The notes: a model not told the origin generated them from the sequence alone. 15,937 nt of DNA from Phlegmacium glaucopus (GCA_015039465.1 MU129987.1:118551-134487), one strand, 5' to 3'. Positions 1-10,277 are shown, counted from the first letter of the stretch. A program made the numbers and translations.

Positions 1-183
1 ATTGGAGGAAGGCAAAAACCTTGCAGATCAACATTTTTTTTCAGGTCTTGATTGCCATTTTGATTTGGATCAATTTAGTATATGTTCCAATCTCGAATCC
101 ATTTCATAATTTGACATTGATCATTACTATTTTATTTTTTTCATACAGCACCGGAACACAATGAAGATAATAGTTCCAACTTG
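1..183. other. Left edge, no gene recognised
   Basis: AT-rich sequence before the solo LTR. Its last five bases (ACTTG) form the left target-site duplication of that LTR, so this is the pre-insertion flank. A pyrimidine-rich run ending in CAG near 141-149 resembles a fungal intron 3' end, but I found no matching donor or open exon and do not call a gene. Confidence 0.5.
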
Positions 184-608
184 TGTTAGGGCAACTGCGA
201 TGCTGACTTAGTCAAGCTAGCAGGGGATCCAAAGTTAATAATATTTCAGAAAAGATATCTACAAGTGACTTACCTAGCAGGGGATCCAAAGAGGAAAGGA
301 TGGGGATCCCTGCTAGGCTGGGGGTGTTTAAGCACTAATATGGACATAACGGAGATATAAAATAAATAAAGGAATGATATGATAATAATTAATTAATTAA
401 ATAAGAAGTGGTGTGATATGAAAAATAGAAATAAAAGATGGAGTGAAATGGAGGATCGGAGTCGGAGCGGAACTACGGGGTTCCGGGGTAAACCGGTGAT
501 GGAAGCGGAGTTGGACAGAAGGTCGGAGGTCATCCCATAACGCGCAGCCTATGATTCTAACACTTGACACACTGTGAGAATAATACTCTGCTGCTGATTC
601 ACCTAACA
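184..608 (-). repeat. Solo LTR of a Gypsy-1-related family, minus strand
   Basis: Read on the minus strand this 425-bp block begins TGTTAGG, ends CCCTAACA, and aligns with the 5' LTR at 1456-1860 over most of its length. The best conserved part is the downstream half: the TAATTAATTAATTA tract, the hairpin carrying CCTAGCAGGGATCC, and the 3' end. The first 50-60 bases differ strongly, so it belongs to a diverged subfamily. It is flanked by ACTTG (179-183) and ACTTC (609-613), a 5-bp target duplication with one mismatch. No gypsy coding sequence lies on either side, so it is a solo LTR, presumably left by recombination between the two LTRs of one insertion. Confidence 0.9.
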
Positions 609-1243
609 ACTTCCTGCTTAGTTCTGATCCCCCTGGACTTCAAAAATTGTCACAGAGAAAAAAGCAAGGCTTCATATACTCTGTGAATGATGGTCTTGGC
701 AGTCCGAAAAACTCAAGCATAAGAGGTAGATAATTGAGGATAGGCGACTGAGTAGAGATCCAAAAAAGAGCAATGAAAAAACAGATGGCTGAGGGGAAAA
801 CTTATGAGTCCATAGCCACAACAACAATGAAAAAGCCTTTAACATGAATGGCTGAGGAACCATAGTTGATGTGCTACATAAAGGAGACCGTGCTATGAAT
901 AGTTAGTATTGGACAAAAGCCGAGACGATAAAACTGCAACCCGAGTTTGACCGATGCAAATAAAAGATTGACATTGAAATATTGGATCACCAACCAAGGA
1001 AAATAATGGACGGTAGATGCACAAGACCATGACAATAGTGTAAACGATGGACAACATACTGTGAGACATTAAGAATAAGATAAAAAATGAGCGACATAAT
1101 GATGGAACAATGATTTGTCGACCAGGAACACGATTCAGGGCTGCTTCCAAAATAGGTAAGTGAATTCAAAGTCCGCTTATTTTCATGATGGCAACTTTTA
1201 ACCTTTCTTCTCACGCTACCAATCAGTATTGGTGTGCGATACC
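609..1243. other. Intergenic, no gene recognised
   Basis: No open frame here resembles a known protein. The minus strand has short open frames (for example 672-863 and 893-1150) with hydrophobic, low-information translations. I see no zinc-knuckle, reverse transcriptase or integrase motif, so this is not the body of the adjacent solo LTR's element. Confidence 0.5.
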
Positions 1244-1455
1244 GGTTGCAACTTTGCAACCCCTGCCTAACCCGTACCCATGACACAGGCTTGACGGGTG
1301 TCCCAGGATTTGCCAGTCAGTGTGATTAAGTCACCCACAGTTGATTTACTACCAGTAAATAATAAATTAATGATGATATTGTATTCTCCCTGTCGGTTTT
1401 GGACATGTACCCGTCCATGGGTTATATACCCTCAGGTTTTTGCAAAACCTGCACC
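1244..1455. repeat. Decayed fold-back (inverted-repeat) element
   Basis: The left arm (about 1244-1303) and the reverse complement of the right arm (about 1401-1455) share the same order of motifs: GGT(T)GCA, TTTTGCAA-like, CCTG, then ACCCATG..AC, GGGT and TCC. The right arm contains the palindrome CAGGTTTTtGCAAAACCTG and ends exactly where the Gypsy-1 LTR begins. The arms are well diverged and gapped, about 100 bp apart, and no clear target duplication is visible. It may be the remnant of a small inverted-repeat DNA transposon. A CCAAT/ATTGG palindrome lies just outside at about 1219-1232. Confidence 0.35.
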
Positions 1456-1860
1456 TGTTAGGGGACACCCAATTTCAACCCAAACCTCAACCTTAGAATC
1501 ATACATCCTGCCTTTCCGATGACATCTGACCTTCCATCCAACTCTGCTTCTGTTACTGGTTTACTCCAGAACTCCGTAACTCCAATCCAACTCTGGTTCG
1601 CTCTGTCTTTTATTTTTATTTTTCACATCACACCACTTCTTAATTAATTAATTAATTATTATTGTATCATTCCTTTATTTATTTTATATCTCCGTTATGT
1701 CCATATTAGTACTTAAATACCCCACAGCCTAGCAGGGATCCCCATCCTTTCCTCTTTGGATCCCCTGCTAGGTGAGTCACTTGTAGATATCCCTTTGAAA
1801 TATTATTAACTTTGGATCCCCTGCTAGCTTGACTAAGTCAGCGTCGCAGTTGCCCTAACA
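1456..1860 (+). repeat. 5' LTR of Gypsy-1
   Basis: This is a 405-bp LTR bounded by the 8-bp inverted repeat TGTTAGGG/CCCTAACA. It holds an AATT-repeat tract from about 1641 and a TATA-like stretch (TTTTATATC, about 1682-1690). Downstream is a strong hairpin at 1728-1772 and a third copy of the stem sequence at 1814-1827. By analogy with other LTRs, transcription would start downstream of the TATA-like stretch, which would put the hairpin near the 5' end of the transcript. The start site itself is not visible from sequence. Confidence 0.95.
1728..1772 (+). promoter_or_regulatory. LTR hairpin with primer-like loop
   Basis: The left arm 1728-1741 (CCTAGCAGGGATCC) pairs with 1758-1772 (GGATCCCCTGCTAGG) with a single bulged C, leaving a 16-base loop at 1742-1757. 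Loop bases 1744-1753 (ATCCTTTCCT) are the perfect complement of the site just after the LTR. The hairpin and loop are also present in the 3' LTR copy (from about 11625) and, inverted, in the solo LTR at 184-608. The structure is seen directly; a role in priming or packaging is inferred. Confidence 0.7.
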
Positions 1861-1862
1861 TT

Positions 1863-1872
1863 AGGAAAGGAT
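1863..1872 (+). promoter_or_regulatory. Putative primer-binding site, self-priming type
   Basis: AGGAAAGGAT begins 2 bp after the 5' LTR, the usual place for the primer-binding site. It does not begin with TGG as a site for a tRNA CCA end would. It is fully complementary to ATCCTTTCCT at 1744-1753 in the LTR loop. The Tf1 element of fission yeast is known to prime from a complementary stretch at the 5' end of its own RNA, and this layout is consistent with that. Caution: the site is also half of a local inverted repeat (AAAGGAT-C-ATCCTTT, 1866-1880). Confidence 0.5.
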
Positions 1873-2026
1873 CATCCTTTAACAGACCGAGTCCGGTCCG
1901 CACAGTGGAATGATCGTCCAATTTACAGCCCCCGATTTGGGCCAATCAGACTCCGTACACTCCCAGACTGTGGCTCCCTCCTTGTCTTCACAGCACGCAT
2001 CTCTGAGCGGCTCCTTCCTATCAGCC

Positions 2027-3112
2027 ATGGACGATGAACACACCGCCCAGCTGGAAAGAGAAGTTGTCCTATTGCAAGCTTGGGACATTGAATACCAAGA
2101 CAGATTTGACTGAATCATGGAGACAATCCACTGACTCGTTCCAAATGTACAATCACCTGTACCACAACAAGAGGTTCCCCCACAAACTGAAAACATACCC
2201 TGGATGCGCTCTGCAAGGACAGCATTCCCAACAGAGTTTGATGGAGAACGATCCAAAGGAACAGCATTCCTTCACTCCTGCCAAACATACATCTGGCTCT
2301 GTTCCGACAAATTCTCGGATGAGCAAACAAAAGTTATCTGGGCCATGTCCTACATGAAATCCGGAAGAGCATAAAAGTGGGCAGCTAGGGTTTTCCGATG
2401 GGAAACAGACAACCCTCAGTCAACCCGGTTCCTGGATTGGTCTGATTTCCGAGACAACTTCAAAAAGGAGTTCTGTCCCGCAAATGCGGACTCAGTTGCC
2501 ATCAACCAACTAGAGTCAACTGGATATTTCCAGAAAACCTGGTCCTTGGAAGAATATGTGGATGAATTCCAAGACCTAATCATGGATTCTGGATACACTG
2601 ATCCGAAAACTATTGTAGTAAAATTCCGAAGAGGCATGAATGGCCAGATTCAGAACTCCATTGTTACAATGGCTTCTGGAAGACCATCCAATACGGATCC
2701 GACGGGATGGTACAGAATGGCACAGACAATAGATGAAAACCAAGCCACTAACGAGGCCTTCCAGTCAGCTTACAAAAGTCCAGCAGCAACCACTTCTCGA
2801 CCAACCGGTACCACCACACTCCGATTCAATCCATCAATTCTGCCACAGAGAAACACACACCTCGTACCAACTCCGGGAAACCCTGTACCTATGGACATTG
2901 ACACAGCCTGAAAAGCAGGTTCTGTACCACTGTCATGCTTCTGGTGTGGAGGTGTTGGACACATCGGGAGACATTGTGAAAAATGTTTCGACATCCAAAC
3001 AATGACCAATGACAAACTCCATACCCTCTTGGAGTTCCAGCTGGCCAAATTTGACAAAGTAGCTGATCTGGAACCGACGGAACCTTCGAAGAACACTGAA
3101 CATGAAAGTTAG
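2027..3112 (+). pseudogene. gag: Gypsy-1 gag (capsid and nucleocapsid), broken
   Basis: The frame starts at ATG 2027 (MDDEHTAQLE) and ends at TAG 3110-3112. The middle part (about 2390-2750) resembles the retrotransposon Gag capsid family, with VFRWETDNP, FLDWSDFRDNF and SLEEYVDEFQDLI. A proline- and threonine-rich linker follows. The nucleocapsid has one CCHC zinc knuckle at about 2934-2975 (CX2CX4HX4C, from CFWCGGVGH), expected to bind element RNA. Four in-frame stops break it: TGA 2111, TGA 2132, TAA 2372 and TGA 2909. The ATG at 1910 is in the same frame, but 2027 begins the protein-like part. The upstream 1861-2026 is taken as untranslated leader. The longest intact piece is about 2375-2908. 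Confidence 0.85.
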
Positions 3113-6100
3113 ACCGACAATTTAAAGGATTTTTGCCAAAACAGCAAGTGAACTGCACGCCCTTGCTGTCAACAACCAACCGGTTCTCTGTTTTACATGT
3201 AGATAGCATTGATGAAATAAATGAGACGGTTGAAAACATTCAAGTCGTACAAACATCAGAAATTCCAAAAAAAATCTGAGTGTTCTGACCCCAATGGGAA
3301 AGAACCCTCCCAAAAAGGTTTACTATTGGCTCCCTCGATGCTGACTCTAAATCACTGGAACTCAAAGTCAGCATTGAAACGACCAACACCAGAGAAGTAA
3401 ACTCCTTTCTGTCCTTAATAGACTCCGGAGCCGACAAAAGGTTTATTGACAGAGACTATGTCAAAACTAACAGGCTCACAACAAAGTCCCTGTCAAATCC
3501 GATTCCGGTATTTAACGTTGACGGTACTCCGAATGAAGCCGGATCAATCACGGAAGTGGTTGATCTGATACTCAGGTATAAAGGACACTCCGAGAGATCC
3601 TTGTTCGTGGTCACTGGACTGGGAAAACAAACCTTGATTCTCGGACATTCCTGGCTTAAGATGCACAACCTGGAAATCAACTGGGCAACCAGAGAAGTAA
3701 AAATGTCCCGTTGTCCACCCCGTTGTTGTTCAGAATGCAGGAATGAAATCCAAGAAGAATGAAAAATTCAAAAAGCAGAAATACGCTGAATTGAACAATG
3801 TTCAATCGGCCCACTTCCAGCTCATGTAGAGGATTGTAATGAGGATGATGAGGAGGAAACTAGCCCAAACCCTGAATTTGAGGATGGCGACAGAATATTT
3901 GCCACCAGCCTACTACCACCGCAGGCAGATATCCGAGCCACCTCCACCATCTCCCAATGTCTTGCAGAAGCTTTCCAGCGCAACACACAATCTGAAACAA
4001 AAGAAGGAATTCCAGATTATCTCCAAGAATTCGATAGCGTCTTCACCAAAGAATCTTTTGATATCCTACCTGATCCAAAACCTTGGGACCACGCAGTAGA
4101 ACTTATCCCAGGAGAAAAACCATCAGGTTGCAAGGTCTATCCTCTAGCTCCAATGGAACAAAAGGAACTCGACGCATTCCTCCAGGAGAATTTAAACTCC
4201 AGATGCATCCAACCTTCCAAATCTCCGATGGCATCTCAGGTTTTCTTTATTAAAAAGAAAGACGGAAGTCTTGGGGTTGTTCAAGACTATCGAGCTCTCA
4301 ACGCAATCACCATCAAAGACAAGTACCCACTTCCCCTCATTTTGGAACTGATTACCCAACTCCGGGGCACTAAATACTTCACTAAGTTGGATGTCCGATG
4401 GGGTTTTAACAATGTCCAAATGAAGGAAGGGGATGAATGGAAAGCGGCTTTCCGAACCAACCGGGGATTATTTGAACCCCTGGTTATGTTCTTCGGCCTC
4501 ACCAACAGTCCAGCTACTTTCCAAACAATGATGAACAACATCTTCCACGAACTCATAATGGAAGGGGTTGTAGTGGTCTACCTTGATGATATCTTGATAT
4601 TCACAGAGACACTAGAGGAACACCAGTCCATAACCTGGAGAGTACTGGAACTTTTACGGAAGCATAAACTCTTCCTAAAACCGGACAAATGCAAATTCAA
4701 ACAAACCAAGGTGGAATACCTCGGAGTCATAATATCTTACAACTCTGTCGAGATGGACCCTGTAAAAGTTGCTGGAGTAGCGGAATGGCCGATTCTGACA
4801 AACAAAAAGGAAGTCTAGTCATTTCTAGGCTTTACCAACTTTTACTGAAGGTTCATCCAAGACTTCTCTCATCATGCCCGTCCCTTGTTTGATCTCACCA
4901 AAAGTGACATTAAATGGAAATGGAATATGGAAGAGCAGTTGGTGTTTGATTCTCTCAAAAACCTGATCACTTCAACCCTGATTCTAGCCTCTCCGGACAA
5001 CTCCAGACCGTTCCGCATCGGAGCAGACAGTTCCAATTTTGCAACCGGAGCTGTACTCTCCCAACAATCCCTCAATGATGAGAAATGGCACCCAGTCACA
5101 TTCCTGTCTAAATCCTTATCTCCAGTCAAACGGAACTACGAGATCCACGACAGAGAGATGCTAGCAATCATCCGAGCCCTAGAAGAGTGGAGACACTTCT
5201 TCAAAGGAGCAGAACATAAGTGTGAGATCTGGACTGATCACAAGAACTTGGAATACTTCATGACAGCCAAAAAGCTCAATTGGAGACAAGCCCGTTGGTC
5301 ATTGTTCCTAGCCCGGTTTGATTTCCTCATGCACCACAGACCAGGCAAAAGCATGGGAAAACCGGACGCCGACAATGACAACATCACACTCTTAACTCCA
5401 GGCTTCTTTGTGATTTGGGCCTTAGAAGGACTGGAAGTCATAGGAGAAGAATGAGATGTCTTGAGAGACATCCGGAAGGGCACCTGTGAAGGTGTAAAAG
5501 AAGAGGCCATAGCTAAAGTGGTAAAGGAGTTGAAAACCACTCACATGTGATCCATACGATCAGCGGAATGGTCTCATGACAACAACATCCTCTCCTTCCG
5601 AGGAAAAATCTATGTTCCGGACATGTTTGACTTGCAAAGACGGATTGTGTCCCTCTGCCATGACACCCTAATTGCTGGGCATCCGGGAAGATGGAAGACC
5701 CTCAAACTCGTATCCAGAAACTATTGGTGGCCACAAATGTCCTGATATATCGGAAAATATGCCTCAACCTGTGACCTGTGTCTTCGGACTAAGGCTCAAA
5801 GACACCACCCAGTCGGTGAACTCCATCCCCTCCCAATTCCAAATGCTCCATGGGACACAATTAGTGTGGACTTCATAGTGGAACTTCCGGAGTCTTCAGG
5901 ATACAACTTGGTAAAAGTAGTAGTCGATTTGGTCACCAAACGAGCTCATTTTGCACCAACCCTTACTACCACCTCCACATTTGGAACCGCTCACCTTTAT
6001 ATCCAACATGTCTGGAAACATCATGGACTAGCCCGGAGAGTGGTATCAGATAGAGGACCACAGTTCATAGCGGAATTCACTTGCGAGCTCTACCGGATCC

Positions 6101-6732
6101 TCGGAATCAAGTTAGCAGCCACTACCACCTATCATCCACAAGGAGACAGCCAGATGGAACGAGTAAATCAGGAACTGGAGCAGTATCTCCGACTCTTTAC
6201 AAACCAACAACAAACCAATTGGGCCAAACTCCTTCCCCTTGCGGAATTCCAGTACAATAATCACATCCATTCTGCCACCCAGCACCCACCTTTCCTCCTA
6301 GACTCCAGACAAATCCCCCAAATGGGTTTTGAACCGAGCCAACCGGAATCCCAACTGGAGTCTGTTAATGAATTCACAGAACAAATGTAGAACACCCTAG
6401 ACGAAGCGAAAGCGGCACTGGTCAAGTCTAAGGATGACATGACAAGATATTATAATCAGAAAAGGACTTTGGCACCTGAATACAAACCAGGAGACAAAGT
6501 ATACCTGGATGCCAGTGACATACAAACAACGAGACCATCCAGGAAATTGTCCCATTGGCACCTAGGCCCCTTTCTGATCAAAGAACAAGTCAGCAACAAT
6601 GCTTACCGACTCCGACTTCCCTTGTCCATGAAACGACTCCATCCAGTCTTTAACATAGTCAAACTAACTCCAGCCCTGATAGACCCAATCCCTGGAAGAC
6701 GCATTCCGACTCCTCCACTTCCAGAAATCATT

Positions 6733-7226
<494 letters not shown>

Positions 7227-7549
7227 TGATATGTTTGCAGTGAGTTGTTAGTAAAATGGTGTAAAACACCATAACATCAACAAAAACACTACTAAGGTGT
7301 TGCTCGGGTCTCTTAGAAAGTATGACCGTTCCCTTATTTAATTCTGTTGATATGATTTAAATCTGCATAAGCATGGTTTTTGCAATTTTTATCTATTATT
7401 TCAGCATAAATATTAATTAATGCACCAATAACTGGTTAATACAACTGATAATAAACAAGGGAATCAGAGTTGTCTACCCTACAACTGCTGATTAGACCTA
7501 TTACTGTGTGACTTAAATGCATATAGTTAATAAGTGTGGTCAATAGACT

Positions 7550-7557
7550 ATCATTTG
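7550..7557. repeat. Left 8-bp target duplication of the hAT element
   Basis: ATCATTTG, identical to 9143-9150. Removing the element and one copy restores a continuous sequence in the host insert. Confidence 0.9.
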
Positions 7558-7574
7558 TAGTGATGCCAAAGTTC

Positions 7575-7731
7575 GGTTCCGAACTGGTGCAAGAACCGAG
7601 AACCGAAAGAACCGAACCGTTGGTTCAGGTTCAGTTCAGTTCAGTCCAAGGATTTTGGGCTGTCTGTTCGGTTCTCGGTTCTTAGTTTTCTAAGATTTTG
7701 AGAACCGGGTTCGAACCGGTTCGAACCGAAC
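7575..7731. repeat. Left subterminal GGTTC/GAACC array
   Basis: About 14 copies of GGTTC or its complement GAACC lie within about 160 bp, including the perfect 20-bp palindrome GGTTCGAACCGGTTCGAACC at 7708-7727. hAT transposases are known to bind short subterminal repeats, so this is probably the left recognition array. Confidence 0.8.
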
Positions 7732-8065
7732 TTTCTGACTGTATTTTTTTTCTAAATTATCTGTGGAGAATGAATTTTACACTAATTATAATCTATAAGT
7801 GTTTAGGCGCCGGACCCTGAATCACCCGATCCTTTGGGAGTCGGAGTTCCAAAAATGTGATTGCTCTCAACCACATAGTGATATGCTTAGTAGGGACGGC
7901 AACAACGCCAATGACTCCCAACAACGCCAACAACGTCAACAACTCCCCACTTGGGGAAGTTTCTTTTAGTAAGTTCCTTGTTTTAATACACTATTTGTGT
8001 ACTATAATGATGACAACGACCCTTGGGGTTTTTTTCTTTCATTTTTCTTAAGTTACAATGATAGT

Positions 8066-8445
8066 GACAATGAGCCACACCACCTCGATACGTCACGATG
8101 ACGAGCACGACGACGATGGGCGCTACCCCCCTTGAAGTTAGGAGGTGTGTTTTTAAGTTTAAGTTTATTTCTAATGTAAACTACGATAGACAAATGACGG
8201 CCAACAAACAATGTCAAACGAATGACAATGAATGACAACGAACGACGAACCTCTTCAGGAACCCTGCAATTTAACCCCCTCACGTTCATTATACACCATT
8301 CCTTAGTCTACAACAACAGCGGCGATGAGCCACCCCATCTCACCACGTCACGATGACGAGCACTACCCCCTGGAGGTATGTTTTCTAAGGTATGTTTTCT
8401 AATTCTAACTTAATTCTAATTACAACAAGATGAATGAACAAACAA
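8066..8445 (+). repeat. Diverged tandem duplication inside the hAT element
   Basis: Two modules, about 8066-8215 and about 8320-8445, share the order CAATGAGCCAC/GATGAGCCAC, CGTCACGATGACGAGCAC, CTACCCCC, a GGAGGT plus T-rich stretch, and ACAAACAATG. The second module has a perfect 14-bp tandem repeat AGGTATGTTTTCTA from about 8376. A shorter echo of the GGAGGT plus T-rich part lies near 8861-8890. Confidence 0.7.
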
Positions 8446-8560
8446 TGCCAAATGACCAAACGATGGACAAACAAACAGACGACTGACGGATGATGAATGG
8501 ATGAACAAACAAACAAACAACAATGAACAAATGGACGACGAACGAACGGATGACGACTTA
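8170..8560 (+). repeat. Low-complexity GACAA/AATGA-rich tracts in the hAT element
   Basis: Runs of simple units (AACGAACG, AATGAATGACAA, ACAAACAAACAAAC, GGATGAAT) fill about 8185-8250 and about 8425-8560. They keep minus-strand frames open by chance and do not look coding. Confidence 0.6.
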
Positions 8561-8638
8561 GGGGTGTCATAAGCGACATCATGGGCCAAGGTACGCCAGC
8601 TGTGGTTCATAAAATACATTATCTTCAAGTTGACAGCT

Positions 8639-8841
8639 CTATAGACAGCTATGATCGATGCACGACACATATGACACCAGAACATCCCCACACCCCCTGT
8701 TTGACGCCCCTGTCCCCGTTTTAGGCGCGCACCGGTCGTTCTAGCAACCACCCCTCAACAGAGGGTTTTTTGTTTGATTTTTATTAACTATAGACAGCTA
8801 TGATCGACGCACGACACATATGACGCCCAGGAACATCCCCA
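8639..8841 (+). repeat. Direct repeat of about 53 bp inside the hAT element
   Basis: Copies at 8639-8690 and 8788-8841 both run from CTATAGACAGCTATGATCGA through GCACGACACATATGAC to GAACATCCCCA. They differ at only a few positions and lie 149 bp apart. Confidence 0.85.
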
Positions 8842-9015
8842 TCACCCACAACAACCTCCTGGGAGGTATTTTTTAAAATCTTAATTTATCTTTATTTTAG
8901 TCGGTATTACTATGTATATTAATGTAGTAATAAATCAATAATGCATATTGCCAACCGAAAGGAAAAAAAAATGAGGAAATTGAATGGATAAAACATGAAT
9001 TTCAAGAGTTTCTAT

Positions 9016-9126
9016 TGGTTCAACGGTTCGAACCGGTTCTGGTTCCAGTTCTGGTTCAGTTCAGCCAGCAACCTTTCAGTTCGGTTCTCGGTTCTCCAAA
9101 AATAGTTGAAGAACCAAACTGAACCA
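9016..9126. repeat. Right subterminal GGTTC/GAACC array
   Basis: About 10 copies of GGTTC/GAACC, including GGTTCGAACCGGTTC near 9025-9039, mirror the left array inside the right terminal repeat. Confidence 0.8.
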
Positions 9127-9142
9127 AACTTTGGCATCACTA

Positions 9143-9150
9143 ATCATTTG
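9143..9150. repeat. Right 8-bp target duplication of the hAT element
   Basis: ATCATTTG, identical to 7550-7557 and directly following the right terminal repeat. Confidence 0.9.
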
Positions 9151-9826
9151 TTACACTACAAATTGCATGTCTGGATTAAAAACCAATAAATCCATGAATA
9201 TCCTTATAGACTTGGCACAGGAAAAGTTAAATAAACAATATTGGGTTAGCAAATGTCATGGGGTGTGATTGTGGAGCAACAGAATATTATTAATAAATAT
9301 TCAGGGGAAGGTTGGTGCCCTAGCAACAGTGGAAGCAGAATAACCAAGATAGTGGAACCATGTGATTGTGTGGGAATCATGATGACTAAGGATAGGGGGA
9401 GTGCTGAACAATCATAAAGATTGTTTCCAGGCACAATAGGCACAGTTACCATCAAGAGGGGTGGAAACTACCTAAAATTAGCAACATGGGGGCTAAAAAT
9501 AGAACAACCCCTATGTTTCCAGGAACAATGAGTGCACATGGTGCCAGAACCAAAGTAAGGGTACCAGGAACCAGTATATATATTTTTGGACATTATCTAT
9601 TTTTAAATATCTCAAATGTATAAAATACCTCCCAGGGTTTGTAAATAGTCAGAAAATTGGATTCTTTCTTTCCCCCCCTCATTTGCAACCTAGTACAGCT
9701 CACTGTCTTAGACATTGAGCAAGAACACTTGTCTTTGAGTAGTGGACTTGAAAATAAATCAGTTTCTCAGAGTTGTTGGACTTGTTGCAATAATTGTTGA
9801 ATTGTTGTAAACATTGTTGTTGTGTT
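9151..9826. other. Non-coding part of the 4.36-kb insert
   Basis: AT-rich sequence with no recognisable gene or repeat. The end (about 9770-9826) is rich in TTGTTG units. Confidence 0.5.
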
Positions 9827-9905
9827 ACAGCTACATGCAAAACCCTAGGTACCCTCTCGAATTTCCACTCGTGCACCTTTGTTTGTATAAACAACCTCTT
9901 TTGGT
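9827..9905 (+). repeat. Left arm of a 79-bp inverted repeat
   Basis: This arm runs from ACAGCTACATGCAAAACCC to CTTTTGGT and is nearly identical to the reverse complement of 10198-10276, with only about two mismatches seen. The arms are 292 bp apart. The structure could be a fold-back or MITE-like element or a hairpin-forming region. I see no matching target duplication just outside the arms. Confidence 0.85.
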
Positions 9906-10197
9906 AGCACAAGGTCCTGTGCTTCGCGACGATGTCCTCTTTCGGCACACATGTCGGTTACGTGTGGAGCTACTACTCCACCTATAATGGAGGTTACATA
10001 GTTAGAGTCGGTTGAGTATCTGGTTTCCCTTGTAACTATATTCCTGAAGCCTATTGGCTATGACATAGCATTGGTATGGACAAGTTGTAACAGCGCCAGC
10101 AACTCAATGGACGTGTTGTGCAAGCGATGGATGGAGCTTGGAGCGGTTGAAGGGTTCTAGTGCCATCCTAACCCCACAGCTTGCGCGTCATTACTTA

Positions 10198-10276
10198 ACC
10201 AAAAGTGGTTGTTTATACAAACAAAGGCGCACGAGTGGAAATTCGAGAGGGTACCTAGGGTTTTGCATGTAGCTGT
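10198..10276 (-). repeat. Right arm of a 79-bp inverted repeat
   Basis: Reverse complement of 9827-9905. The 47-bp minisatellite starts 1 bp after it. The loop between the arms (9906-10197) has short open frames but no recognised product. Confidence 0.85.
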
Positions 10277-10277
10277 A

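Larger units (their letters stand above)
7558..9142. mobile_element. Non-autonomous hAT-type DNA transposon
   Basis: The ends are 22-bp terminal inverted repeats matching at 21 positions: 7558-7579 begins TAGTGATGCCAAAGTT and 9121-9142 is its reverse complement. The flanks ATCATTTG (7550-7557 and 9143-9150) are a perfect 8-bp target duplication. An 8-bp duplication with ends of the TAGTGATG type is characteristic of the hAT superfamily. The 1585-bp body has no transposase: open frames are short and arise from low-complexity sequence. It would depend on an enzyme from an autonomous relative elsewhere in the genome. Both subterminal regions are dense in GGTTC/GAACC, a plausible transposase-binding array. 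Confidence 0.9.

Noticed and set aside
893..1150. Minus-strand open frames at 672-863, 893-1150 and 987-1286 as small host genes.
   Set aside because: The translations are short, overlap each other, show no family features and have no supporting start or splice context.
4153..4818. A stand-alone reverse transcriptase gene starting at ATG 4153.
   Set aside because: The same frame is open upstream from 3790 and belongs to the Gypsy-1 polyprotein. The ATG is internal and the 4816 TAG is a premature stop.
7708..7727. GGTTCGAACC resembles the B-box/T-arm of a tRNA gene.
   Set aside because: No A-box, anticodon arm or acceptor stem surrounds it, and the motif is one of many GGTTC/GAACC repeats in the hAT subterminal array.
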